From Telmatactis stephensoni (Eukaryota > Cnidaria > Anthozoa > Actiniaria > Isophelliidae), in NCBI GenBank assembly GCA_029948255.1, contig JALIZF010001442.1, positions 248,001 through 312,000 of the forward strand: a stretch of 64,000 bases of DNA. Direction: 5' to 3'. Numbering within the stretch: the stretch's first letter is position 1; every line of letters begins with the position of its first letter. Positions 52,461 through 63,880 of the stretch are shown here, piece after piece. The notes beneath the pieces are model-generated. The model was not told the origin of the DNA, did no database searches, and saw only the letters and a list, made by a program, of their open reading frames with translations. A program made the position numbers and the translations under genes.

Positions 52461-52814
52461 ATAATTATAGTTTGTATTTTGTTTTTAATTATTTGACTAA
52501 TATTCTGCCACACGTGATCTTGGCGTGAAAATAATCAGGAAGCCCATGTAAGCGATCGCAGATCGTCTAGTTATGAACACAAAATTGGACGATCGACATG
52601 CTTATGTTGGGCAAATTTCTTCCGTTTGAGAACAAGATATTATAAGCGATGGGCTCTTTTGATACCCTAAAAGATACCAGGAAATGCTAAAACTCTAAAT
52701 TTCAATTTTAACACCCTAAAAGATACCAAATCGCTGATTTTTACCCCTAAGAGATACGACGAGCATACCCGATCCTTTAACAATGGAGTCCCCCCCCCCC
52801 CCCGGGCCTCTTTA

Positions 52815-53654
52815 CCCTCTTTAGCCTTTAATTTTGTGCTGCTAAACTAGTTTATATATAATTGAAATAACTTCTGATGTTGAGGTACGTTTATTTATTT
52901 AACAATCTGAAGATGGTTTTGAGTTGTCTGTCCTCCAGGTCTTAGTGACACACTTTTGACGTCATAAAATGTTCAAAACTCAAGTGGAATCACGAGCGCA
53001 GCGAGCTTATTTTGAATCACTATTGCATCTCGAAAAATACACATTTTACAAGAAAAATGATTGCTATCAGGTTTGCTCAAGCTCAATTTGAGTGGATTTT
53101 GTTTCTTTAGAGAATGATTGAAGATTGACGTCCGTCGTCTTGACAAAATCGATACTATATAGATGGTCGCGATTCATCGGATTCGGCGGTAACTCCATTA
53201 GCTTCATTTTGATTTCGGGTTTATGAAATCTTTGTTGTTGTTGTTATTATTATTGTTATTATATTGTTGTTGTTATTGTTGTTGTTATTTTCCTTTTTAA
53301 TTTTCTTTATTCACAAATTTTCTATACTCAGAAAAAAACTTGGACTTACGGAAGCCCTGAAGTGGACAAAATAAAGTCGAGAAATAAATAAATGCACTGC
53401 TTATGGATCGTTGAGTTTCATGGATTTCTATAACATTAATGAATGAAAGAAATCTGAAAGAAGGAAAAAATAAAAAATAAAAATTGAGGAAAACGAAAAT
53501 TCCCATGATATCTTGCGTGTTCGTCGTGACGTCATTGAGTTGCCAGGGTGCAAGATGGCTTCCTTCGTAGTGAAGTAAATAAAGTTCAAAAGCTCAATAA
53601 TTTCTCTTACAAAAATGCCTTAAAAGTAACATTTGTGGAAAAATATCATCAATA
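52815..53654. promoter_or_regulatory. Upstream region of the C2-domain gene
   Basis: No gene is seen. The stretch contains (TTG/TTA)n simple repeat at 53235-53290 and, at 53505-53580, a locally less AT-rich patch (GCGTGTTCGTCGTGACGTCA, with a CRE-like TGACGTCA near 53527) that could be the core promoter. No TATA box is evident. Confidence 0.45.
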
Positions 53655-56600
53655 ATGGGCTCTGGAGCCAGTATTTCTAGACAACGATGGGAAGAAGCAG
53701 ATAAACCAAACGAGAACGAAGAAAAAGATGATTCAAATTTGCCTGTCACTGACATGGCTGGAATGGCCAAACTCATGGAGGCAAAGAATAAGTTTATGAA
53801 GAACAAGAAAAAGAATACAGCGTGCTTTCAGAAAGAGGTACGAATTTGGCTTAATATCTGTAAGGGACACAAAAGTCGCTTAATTTTTGCTTCCTTATTT
53901 GAACATGTTGGGATACTTTGCCAAGTTCATGATTAAAACTTCAATTCGTAACGCCTTCGTTTTACATGTTTTCCAAAATAATTCCTACTCCTTTGGATTT
54001 TCCATTTATTTTGATTAATTTTAGACGCTACTCCCTTGTATTTCCATAGCATTTTCGTGAATTTTAGACCCTACTCTTCTGTATTATTCTCCAGTGGATT
54101 TTCAATGGAAGTTGAGGGGGCTCCATGGAATTCCAGAGGGGTTTTAGTACCCTTTTTACTCCCTTGGAATTCCATGTGTCCGCAACAGGGGGTGTGCGGA
54201 TAAAAAATGCAATAGCCCATTGTAAATGTTTGATGCATTTATTAAAGTGTACATGAGTTGACAGAAGGGATGTGGTAAAGTGTTCTGGGATGAATTTGCA
54301 GTCTTTTATAAACAAGTTGACAGAGAGTGTGCAACTGTATTCCGATGTCATTAAAATGTGGCGAAAACAAAAAGTATGCTACAAAAATGAAGTTTAGTGC
54401 TGACACAACATTTGATGTCTTCTGTGCTTCATTTAGGAAACAGATGTATGGAAAAATCAAATCTTTTTCGTAATATTTATCAAAATATTTTTTAACCAAA
54501 TATCACACTATGTTTTTAAAACATCCTGATGTCATCTGTGCATCTGGGGTCGGTTGTACGAAGCCTGGATAAGTTATCCATTGGATAAGAGCTTTAAATT
54601 TTATCCTACCGATAACAATTTATCAAGCAGATAGCATTAATCCAGGCTTCATACAACCAGCTCCTGTACTCAAATTGCACATGGTTCTGACCAATCAAAG
54701 CATGCATAATATTTCATTATTTTACACTGCATTATGTAATTCCTCGATAACAGCTTGCAAGCACTGATCTTATCAAAGAAATGTTCAAGCGTATGGACCC
54801 AGTAGTAACTCAAGCAGACAGTGGAGATATCAAGGGTGATATAGAACTGTCATTAAAGTACAACCATAAGGAACAACTTCTACTTGTGAAGGTTATTCGT
54901 GCTAGAGACTTGGTAGCAAGAGATTTGAATGGAAAGTCTGATCCTTATGTAGTGCTGGATGTTGTTCCCGATAGGTAAGAAAAATGTTAATATACCATCT
55001 TTATCACTGTTTACATGATTACGCATTATAATTTACTGGGCATGGTGTTCATTAAAATTTTAAACTGGAAGGCATTTGTGTTTAGAGAGCAACTGGCTGT
55101 GACAGCTGGGAAAGACTACACACACACATTTAATATGGAAGGTTGGTTTGCATTCCTCATGACAGCCAGGCAAAATCCAGCTCATAGCTAGTCAATTTGT
55201 CTGGTGTTTGGGCATTATTGAACCTATTTGCTGGGAATAGTGGCAATAGGCTACTGGGAACCCAACACAATTGTTCAGAAAGATAAACAAATAAGTGGAG
55301 TTTTCTGATATATCTGAATGGTGAAAACTTTACTTATAGGGGTGTATGACTATTGTGTGAGTGTGTATTTGTATAAGCAATATGATAAGTACTATAGGTA
55401 AAACATTGAAGATGGTGTAATCAGGCATGATAAATTGTGTTGGGTTTGGTTGTCTCTGATTGAAAGTATAAACTTATACCTCAAAAGTTTCGGTAAATGA
55501 TGTGACCTTCAGCTAGTGTGTAATGGCTAAGATGCAAATTATTGGAGCAGAGTTTTGTAAACATGCAGGAAATTTAAATGTTCATTTAATGAATTTTTGT
55601 CATGCATGGAGTGCCAAGCCTCTAGGAAAAGCCTTTTGTCCCATTGGTGTTCCTGGTCAATGATCTCTGAATATTCAAAGTCGAAGGCGTGGCCAGTCTT
55701 TTTGTGATGTTGTGCAAGAAGCAAATTTTTGTCTAAGGTAAACACTGCTTTTGTGTGCGCTTTCAATTTGGTTTTGAAGTCACAAGAAGTCTGTCCAACC
55801 TACATTGTATGATTTGTCACAATCTTTACACTTGATTATGTAGACGACTCCTGTGGTGCAGTTTTTCTGTACCTTGTCCTTGGGTCTTTTTAAGATAGAC
55901 CAGACGGTGTACACTGGCTTGTGTGCAACTTTCATGTTATATTTTGATAGTGTTCTGATGATTTTTTGGGGGTATTCTTTCTACATATGGGAAAACTACA
56001 AAGCCACAGCATTCTTGCAGTCTTTCCTGTCGTTTTTGTAAAGTTAATCTCTTGCAGCTTTTGAGAAACTGTTCAGGATAGTCATTCATTTGTAGCGCTT
56101 TGAAAACACGTCTGGTTTCTGCTGATTTCTCCTTGGATGTGGATGGAATACTGCGGCAGAACGTTTGTGTTGTACATGATGCTGCAACTTAAAATTGAGA
56201 TAACGGTCAGTATGAGTGGGTTTCCTGTGCACTGGCACTGTGATAGAGCCGTCGGTATTTCTGGTGTCCAGGAAAGCTATGGTACCGTCCTTTCTTTCTC
56301 TAGTGTGAATTGTATGTTCTCATTAAGGTATCAGGGTACCCCAAATTTTCTCAAAAGGGTCGATTTTTACTTTTTTGCATTTTCTGATAGAATACACAAT
56401 AAGCTACAATTTAGTGAAAAAATTATTTCACTAGCAATTTTTAATAGCGAGCTATAAGTGAAAACGTTTTTCCGGCTTAATCCCTGCTAATTATCTGTTG
56501 ACATCACTTGTCAATTGTCATCAAGTCGGTGAAGAATATATTTGCCTATAACTATCGAAACCTTTGTAAAAAGATTATTCAACAAGAGCCAAAGTTCAAT

Positions 56601-59600
56601 GGGATCAAATTGCCTTGACTTCCCGCCATTTGTGCAGGAAACATAACAAGATCTTGGTTGCCCTTTACTTCAGCTGTCATTGGGCAAGATTATGAAGTGT
56701 TATAATCTAATCCTCTTGTATCAACAAACCCGCTTCTTGGCTCCAAAAACATTTTCGCGTTTTTCTCAGAAGTGAATTTACGTTCAATGAGCCGTGCATT
56801 TTGAGTTCCCGGTCAAAGGGAATTTGATGGATTCATCTGAAATTTGGCAGAGGTCGTCTTCGATAGTTGTTCTTCAAAAGTGTGTCTCCGATTTTCGATT
56901 TTTTGCTCCATTCCAAAGTTATCGTCTGTTTTGTATCGGATACAATTATTTTAGCAGTGTTGTAACTTTAGGAACGTATAACAGAACAACGGGGCAACTA
57001 ATTAAAAATCTGAGACACGCTTTTGACAAGTGATATCTCATTATCTCAGAAAGATAGTAAACATTGTTTTCGGATCAATATTGATTGACTGGGAACTCCG
57101 CGAAGACACCTCCGTGAAAATTTGAATAATTCGCTCTAACCTAAAAGAAAAAAATTATTTTATGATAAAAATAATGGAATTAGTTTCTACATTTATTCAG
57201 CTTTCTAAAAATATATACTTTAATGGGGTTTAGACTAAAAGTTTTGGCGCAATATAGAGTTGAACGCACACCAGTCGCTAGGGGTACCCTGATACCTTAA
57301 TGGAGTTGAGGTGGGCGTGGAATTTGTCTACATGATTTTGGGTGATGCCAACATGACTATCATCGACGTAGTGAAACTACCATTTTGGTGGGTGTGGTGC
57401 TGTGGATAGAGCTAGCTCCTCGACATGTTCCATAACTATATTAGCCAAAATGGCACTGACGGGTGAGCCCATTGAACAACCAAATATCTGCTGGTAGTGA
57501 TCATCTTGATATGTGAAGAAATTGTTGTTAAGTACAAATTCCAGCAATTTTATAGTATTGTTTTTGGACATTGACATTCTCCCTGGTACGGTGGAATCCA
57601 ACTCTAGCTTTTTTCTGATGACTTCCAAGGCTAAGTCTGTAGGAATGCAGGTGAAGAGTGAAACTACATCAAAGGACACAAAGATTTTGCCAGGATCTAG
57701 ATGGTACTGTGCCATCTTTTCAGCAAAGGATGGCACAGTTGGTTAGTGCGCGGCCTTCGGTGCGAGAGGTCCCTAGTTCAATCCCCAGATCTCACATCCT
57801 GGTCCGACTTCTTTCCATTCCGAGTAGCTTTAATTAGCTTTAAATACCCTTAAAACGGAGCACTGATGGAAAGAGGGGGGTAAAGAGCGCACCGTCGGCT
57901 TCCTGGGAGACCAGTGTTCAGCTGAAGGAACTACCGACGTTAAATATAGTGCTTTACCTTTATCTGGCTGTTCTTTACAGTATATCTGTTTGTTTGTAGC
58001 AGTGATAGTATCTTGGCTAGGAATTTAAATACTTCATATGTGGGGCAGCCTATGGAGCTTGTAATCGGTCATAACGGTATGTTTTCTTTGTGAATTTTGG
58101 CAGTCCGTAGAATGTGGCAGATGTAGAATCAGTATTCTGTAGCGTGTAGTGCAATTTGGGGTCTAGCTGACCTTTGCTGGCGATCTTGAGGAGACGGTTG
58201 TTCTTTGATGGAAAGTAGAAGTTGGTTTAGTGCTTTCTCAGTGCTTGATGTTGGGTTTCTACATTTATCTGTGATTTTTGTAGGTGTTCTCATCTCCCCT
58301 CACGTGCTGTGTCTAATACATGTACTGTTGAATTCTTGAAAGACATTTGAGCACTAGCTGAATTAATGGCATACCTGATATTTCATAACAGACCTTGTCA
58401 AACTAGTTATGAAAATTGTCAAACCCAATAAAATATGATGTGGTTCCAGGTTTATTTACATACCCCTCTTTTCAGGAATAAACAAAAGTTCTAGTTCTGT
58501 ACAGAAAATACTCCAAAGGGTATTTAATAATAATAATAATGATATTTATTACTTATAACGCATTTTCCATGTGGATATGATCAAATGCGCGAATAAAATA
58601 GAATCCTCAAGATTCCTGGGAGTGATTTATAAAGGAGGGTAATTTTTTTATTATTCATAGTTCCACTCCAGCAATAGCGAACAAACAGACATCCAATCAG
58701 TTCATAGCCAGATTTTCGAATGGAATAATTTATGTTTGACAAACAACTAGATCTTTAGATTTTTCATTTTGATAGAAGATTAGAGTAACTATTTAATAAA
58801 ATTTCTACTTACAATATTTTGTATTATTATATACCCTTGTTGATACGCGCGCTCTGATTGGCTAAAAGCTAATAAAACAAACAGAACATCTTTTTCTGTG
58901 CTCCGTTCAGTAATACAGCACTTAGGAAGTGCCGAAAGCCCTCAAGAACACTTCTTTCGTGCTTTTGTCACTTCCTGCGTGCTGTATTACTGAACAGAGC
59001 ATGGAGAAAGCTGTTCTATTTGTTAAATCATACTTATTCTCAGTTTTGTAACAGTAACTAAGGCGTTGTGAAACAATTAATTAATAGATACAGTATACCC
59101 TCCTTCTTTATCACTCCCATGAGCAACAGAATGATGCCCTTGGATTCCTAATGGGTACTGCACATGAGTTAAACATTCTGTCCATTCATTCATTATTCAC
59201 TCACTCATTCATTCATTTACTCAGTTTATGAACTTATTGGTTCATGAGTTCTGTTTATACATTTTTCCAGGTATGAGGAAGGATCTAAAAAGACCAGATT
59301 TAAACAGAAAACCCTCAACCCAGTTTTTAATGAGATCTTTCAATTCAAGCTGCCACAAACCGAAATAGCTGCAACTAAGCTACGTGCAACAATCTGGGAT
59401 CATGACTTCTTTGGTGAAGATGACTTTAATGGAGAAGCAGTGATAGATCTGTCCAGGATTTATCTCAATGCTGGTATGCATACTGACTGGTATATGTTAC
59501 AGCTACAGGTACTATTAATAATTATTGTAATTTACTAATTGGCCACTGGCCATCATGTGGTGTCTTAATACACAGGAAAAAAATGTCAATTCCCAGCTTG

Positions 59601-62600
59601 GATCAAACATGGGGCTCTCCTGGGTCAAACCAGGGAATCCCTGGGAATCTGTTCTATTTTTTACAAGTCTGGGTATTACAGATTTCCCAAGTAAAATCGA
59701 ACAGATTCCCAGTTTAGACCAAGGGAAACCCCAAGTTGGGAATTGACATTTTTTAACTGTGATAGACAAACATGGTACTGACAATGTCGGAATACAGTGC
59801 AGTCCATTTTACCTTGATACAGAAGCTGCTTTAGAAAGTACCAACATAAATTCCAGCAGCTTTTGCATGAGTGTGAAATGGACTATGCCATGCTGTGGCC
59901 TTGTCATTGTCGCGATGTCGATAAAAACATTTGAACTTTCTGTGGAAACTGAGCTGTGCCATGACGATGATGTTTTCATAGTCATATATTTTTTATTATT
60001 TTTATTATTTCATTGTTATTAATGAGTTGTCTTCTTGCTGTATTTTTCAGACTGATTTCAGCATTACAGGGACACTAGATGTAACCCTAGAACACCAAGA
60101 ATCAGAAAATATTCTACTAGTGACAGTAAATAGTGCGTCACAGCTCAAGGCATCCAATACCATGTCTAATACAGCTGATGCTTATGTCAGATGTTCTGTG
60201 TCTGGATTAAAATACAGTGAAGAAACATCGGTACGTACTAGATGTTTTCAGTAGTAAGAGTGATTTTATTTTATTTAACCTTCATTCCATTGTTTTCTTT
60301 TGTTCTTTACTAAGTACTTATTAAGTAGTCATCTTTCTTTCACGGGTTAAATAAAATCACTTTATGAAGTCGGGATTATGAGTTGGTGTGGTATTGTTTC
60401 TACAAACATTAACAGTACCATCACCCTACTTTCAAATTCTGATTGGTAGCTCAGACGGAATTTATGGGGTCCTTTTTGGCTGACAGTGTCATAGCTGTAG
60501 CTACTGTGTGTGTCCATACGACTAGAACTGTGATAATTCTCACTTAAATAGCACAGGCAATCTCAAATGATTTTTTATTGATAATACAGCACTAACACTA
60601 TAAGGCAGCAAATAAGTGCTGGTCATCAGTTGCCTGATAACAATGCCAGTCTGACTGTCAAATGATTCACCTGGTTGGACATTGACACAAATTTCACCAC
60701 ATCAAGTCATGCAAGTCATCAGCATATATATTCACCTTTTTTAATTTTGTCTGTCAAGACTTGGATTTTGGCATATCAAATTTGCCTTTTGCCTGACAAG
60801 TGATTTGGAGCCTGGTCACAACACAGTATTGCCCATTTCACACTGACACAGAAAATGGTTTTGTGTTATTGATGTTACTCTTCAGTTTTTCCTTTGAGTA
60901 GTGTCTCTGTGTGTGACGATTGTGCTCTATCAACTGCATAGTACTACAACACCTTGCATGTATTATATGTACCTTTAATTTACACAGGTTGTCAATGGAA
61001 CCTTGAATCCAGTCTTTGATGAGACATTTGAGTTTGAAATGGCAAAGGAGGAATTGTCATCAAGGTAAAGTTTTTATGCTTGGATGTTTGATGCAGTATC
61101 ATCAGTTGCAATGGTGTTGCATGACAGCTTTCAATGCTAGACCATTGTTTGTATTTTCATCAAAATTTTAGTTTGATAACTCGAAAAACAAAAAGTATAT
61201 AAATCATAAAATAACCAAAAGTTGTCTTTGGACATGTTGACCAACGGCTGATCTTGTGAACACTTTAGCAATTCAGTAAAGTAGTTGCTGAAACATTTTA
61301 TCTTCTACATGTTTTTCTTTTTTTCAAATGTGCTTGTTCAAGTTATTATGCCATATGACTGGTTCTTTGTCATTGCTTTTATTTTTTTCAAATTCTAATA
61401 ATTTTTCAATTAAATTTTGTTTATGATTGTTTGTTCAGAGCTATGTTATTCCATGTGTTTGGAAAGTCTCTTGTTGGTCAAGACATGTCTTTAGGACAAG
61501 TGCACGTTGATTTAGCAAACCTTGATCTTGATGATGGAGAGGTTTGTAGGAAGGTGTTGCCATTGGCTGACTTGGTAAGTAATGTCAATTCATTGTACAT
61601 ATTACCTTAGTATTTATTTAGAGTACAATGAGAAGGGAATTTTCAAGTAATATGATCTTCAGCCAAAAGATCCCAAATTCACTACATGTAATTGTATCCA
61701 ACGTTGCCTACAACAGGAATATTATATTGAGGAAATGTATCCATCTGTGCATTGGTGTGCTAGTCTCCCTCGCAGCCGTGTTTAGCCTCGTCACGCAACG
61801 CTCTCTCGGAAAAACACGGCTGCTTCAACAGGCGCAACATTCCATTCCAAGTCATTAACCAATCAGAGCTTGACTCTCAAAATCAAGGAGTCATTCGCGC
61901 CAAAAGTTCCGTTGACTTGGAGAATAATTGGATTAACCTCGGATCCCAAAACAACAGCTAGTTTACAAACACTTCACTTCGTTTCATTCGAAGTATCTGG
62001 TATCATTTGAGAAATATACAAAGAAGAAAGTTTTACTGATCTTCCATCTGTATATATCTTTTCGTATTGAAAAATGTGAAACGTATTTTTGGTAGTGCAA
62101 TGTTTACTCTCTTTGTGGTGTTGACAGATATAAAACTCATTTCCGGAACACGGGAAATGGACCGTTTGCTGATGTATCTTCTGATTGGACAACTGATACA
62201 ATTGGAATGGAATGTTGCGCCTGTTGAAGCAGCCGTGTTTTTTCGAGGGAGCGTTGCGTGATGAGGCTAAACACGGCTGCGAGGGAGACTATTGGTGTGC
62301 ATGCAGTGATGAAATTGTACCATGTATTCACCCATGCATTGGTGTGCATGCAGTGATGAAATTGCACCATGTGTTCACCTCAGCATTGGTGTGCATGCAG
62401 TGATGAAATTGCACCATGTATTCACCCATGCATTGGTGTGCATGCAGTGATGAAATTGCACCAGTGTACACCCATGCATTGGTGTGCATGCAGTGATGAA
62501 ATTGCACCATGTGTTCACCTGTGCATTGGTGTGCATGCAGTGATGGAATTGTACCATGTGACCACCCCTGCATTGGTGTGCATGCAGTGATGAAATTGCA

Positions 62601-62960
62601 CCATGTGTCCACCTGTGCATTGGTGTGCATGCAGTGATGAAATTGCACCAGTGTCCACCCATGCATTGGTGTGCATGCAGTGATGAAATTGAACCATGTG
62701 TCCTATTGCAATGGTGAATTTGTATGTGAGACATCTACCCTTCAAGACTGAAACAAGTTATATCATACCGTAATCAATCCATCATAATGATATCAATGAA
62801 ATATATTGATTATAATTCTTTCTTCTAGAAAAATGTTTCTCTAAAACGTGCCGAGTGGGCTCAGAATGCAGTTGCACAAGAATTCCGTGAGGCAATGTAT
62901 GCCCATGCCATGTACAAATACCCAACATTTGTTTACTCAATCAACAAGAAAGGAAGAAAA
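53655..62960 (+). CDS. Tandem C2-domain protein, possible N-myristoylation (3' end outside window)
   Basis: Exons 53655-53837, 54754-54974, 59271-59508, 60051-60230, 60988-61064, 61439-61574, 62829-62960 join in phase to 389 codons with no stop; the last donor at 62961 continues beyond the window or into its last kilobase. The start [12 protein letters not shown] has Gly2 and Ser6 as in N-myristoylated proteins. The first C2 domain (about residues 80-215) has the calcium-site residues [12 protein letters not shown] and [11 protein letters not shown]. The second (about 220-350) keeps the fold ([28 protein letters not shown]) but has GKSLVGQDM where the second aspartate pair should be, so it probably does not bind calcium. 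The last exon is a charged helix. It recalls synaptotagmin/Doc2-like proteins but lacks a transmembrane segment; family placement is open. Confidence 0.85.
54548..54660. mobile_element. MITE with GGTTGTACGAAG termini, copy 2
   Basis: CGGTTGTACGAAGCCTGGAT and ATCCAGGCTTCATACAACC-like ends are inverted copies. The interior has TTATCC/GGATAA words, as in 15567-15715. Confidence 0.7.
56337..57296. mobile_element. TTAA-flanked element, GGTATCAGGGTACCCC termini
   Basis: Inverted termini GGTATCAGGGTACCCC and GGGGTACCCTGATACC lie between two TTAA copies (56333-56336, 57297-57300). Removing the element with one TTAA leaves the Penelope reading frame continuous across the site, which supports TTAA as the target duplication. 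TTAA targeting is characteristic of piggyBac-type transposons. It has no transposase ORF. Confidence 0.8.
57725..57958 (+). mobile_element. tRNA-derived SINE, family A, copy 4
   Basis: GGATGGCACAGTTGGTTAGT and AGGTCCCTAGTTCAATCCCC boxes, with a body nearly identical to 1712-1946. It is inserted in the Penelope reverse transcriptase, so it is younger than that element. Confidence 0.85.
58528..58545 (+). repeat. (AAT)n microsatellite and LINE/SINE-like tail
   Basis: Short AAT repeat followed by GATATTTATTACTTATAACG, in the C2-gene intron. Confidence 0.5.
58848..59025. mobile_element. Palindromic MITE, ACAGCACTTAGGAAGTG core, copy 2
   Basis: CGCGCGCTCTGATTGGCT, then TAATACAGCACTTAGGAAGTG and its inverted partner CACTTCCTGCGTGCTGTATTA, then GAAAGCTGTTCTATTTGTTA. 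It matches 27570-27935 and lies in the C2-gene intron. Confidence 0.75.
59568..59756. repeat. Inverted repeat AAAAATGTCAATTCCCA
   Basis: AAAAATGTCAATTCCCAGCTTGG at the left and CCCAAGTTGGGAATTGACATTTTT at the right are inverted. Inner words (GGGAATCTGTTC and GAACAGATTCCC) also pair. Probably a MITE in the C2-gene intron. Confidence 0.7.
61761..62291. mobile_element. 531-bp TAGTCTCC-terminus element with 9-bp TSD
   Basis: Termini TAGTCTCCCTCGCAGCCGTG and CACGGCTGCGAGGGAGACTA, with inverted arms continuing through CAACAGGCGCAACATTCCAT and its complement. TTGGTGTGC flanks both sides (61752-61760, 62292-62300). The target is a unit of the adjoining 47-bp minisatellite. Same family as 3834-3903. 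Confidence 0.9.
62292..62705 (+). repeat. 47-bp minisatellite, about nine copies
   Basis: The unit is TTGGTGTGCATGCAGTGATG followed by AAATTGCACCATGTGTTCACC-type sequence. Units differ at a few bases and one or two are shorter. It lies in the C2-gene intron immediately before the exon at 62829. Open frames through it on the - strand are by-products of the repeat. Confidence 0.95.
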
Positions 62961-63205
62961 GTAAGTTGACCCAGATTATTTATTATATTGTCAATGATTT
63001 ATTATACTAATATTGTATAATATTATCACTTATGAAACTGCTAAATCCCTTTGCCATAATAATTCCAATATTTAATCAAAACCTTTGTGTGATACAGTAC
63101 AAAAAAAACTTTTGCTAATTAAATGTAGAAAATAGGGCACAGGTATCCATCAAGAGCTTTGAAAATTACTTCATTTAACAACGACAACAAAACTACATAT
63201 TAAAT

Positions 63206-63880
63206 CAAGAGACCATGATACTAAGAGAACGAAGCTGTCTGTGCAATGTTCGTGGCGACTAAGGCTATTTTTAGTAATTTCGCCATCGCGCGCGCAAGGC
63301 TGTAAACAATAGAATTCAAATGCCGAAAGCAAACGGTCCCGGCTGCGCGCAAGTGAGTAATCAAATTCTATTTATAACATAGCTACAATCTTACGCGCGC
63401 TCTGATTGGCCAGAAAGCTATGAACTATTTGCCCATGGGCTGCACTGCGCGCGCTCTATCTTCGTCATCGTCTTTTTCAAATTGTTCGTTTTGAAGATGG
63501 CGACACATATAACGCGCGCTCTGATTGGCTGAAAAATCTATGAACTATTTCCCCATGGGCTGCACGGCTCCGTTTTTAACGTTCTAGGCTCTGTTATAAA
63601 TCAATTAGACAACAGAAAGCCGCTTGCCCATGGCGTTATAGACGCACTTGAGAAAATATACTACGCCTCGTGCCACTCTTACGTTTGTTAATCGTTCTTT
63701 ATATTTTCTCTCGTGCGTCTATAACGCCATGGACGCGCGGCTTTCTGTTGTCTAATTGATAAATGTTTGAGGGCCTTGCGCGCGCGATGGCGAAATTACT
63801 AAAAATCGTAGTCTTAGCCGCCGCGAACATCGCACAGACATCAATACTGAGTTTCGCTCTCTTAGTATTATGGTCTCTTG
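63206..63880. mobile_element. hAT-like MITE, copy 3, carrying a nested insertion
   Basis: The outer arms match 2122-2399 (CAAGAGACCATGATACTAAG ... CTTAGTATTATGGTCTCTTG), and ATTAAATC flanks both sides with a one-base ambiguity. The centre is enlarged by inserted palindromic DNA at about 63376-63770. That insert itself has inverted arms around ATCAATTAGACAACAGAAAG and TATAACGCCATGG. Confidence 0.8.

Larger units (their letters stand above)
49628..52806. mobile_element. 3179-bp CCCGGGGG-terminus DNA transposon with 8-bp TSD
   Basis: The ends are CCC plus a G run then ACTCCATTGT, and the complement ACAATGGAGT plus a C run then GGG. CCTCTTTA lies directly outside both (49620-49627 and 52807-52814). 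Subterminal motifs of the form CCCCTAARAGATACC occur five times (near 49689, 49743, 52661, 52713, 52742). Inside are a second inverted pair TTACATGGGCTTCCTG (49797 and 52551), two ORFs and a nested foldback. No transposase is recognised, so this copy is probably non-autonomous. An 8-bp duplication is compatible with hAT, P or KDZ-type superfamilies. Confidence 0.85.
55500..58330 (-). mobile_element. Penelope-like retroelement, decayed and interrupted
   Basis: On the - strand, 57736-57377 encodes the reverse-transcriptase core ([34 protein letters not shown]), followed by an in-frame TAG and then YVDD. Upstream, about 58130-57970 encodes the [11 protein letters not shown] region. Downstream, 56320-56100 encodes the [14 protein letters not shown] region, and 55766-55539 the tail ([17 protein letters not shown]) typical of the GIY-YIG end. 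Stops and frameshifts show it is dead. It is cut by a 960-bp element (56337-57296) and a SINE (57725-57958). It lies in the C2-gene intron, antisense to that gene. Confidence 0.85.

Noticed and set aside
62328..62745. Overlapping His/Cys-rich open frames (HACTPM-type repeats)
   Set aside because: They are three frames of the 47-bp minisatellite; all phases stay open because the unit lacks stops.
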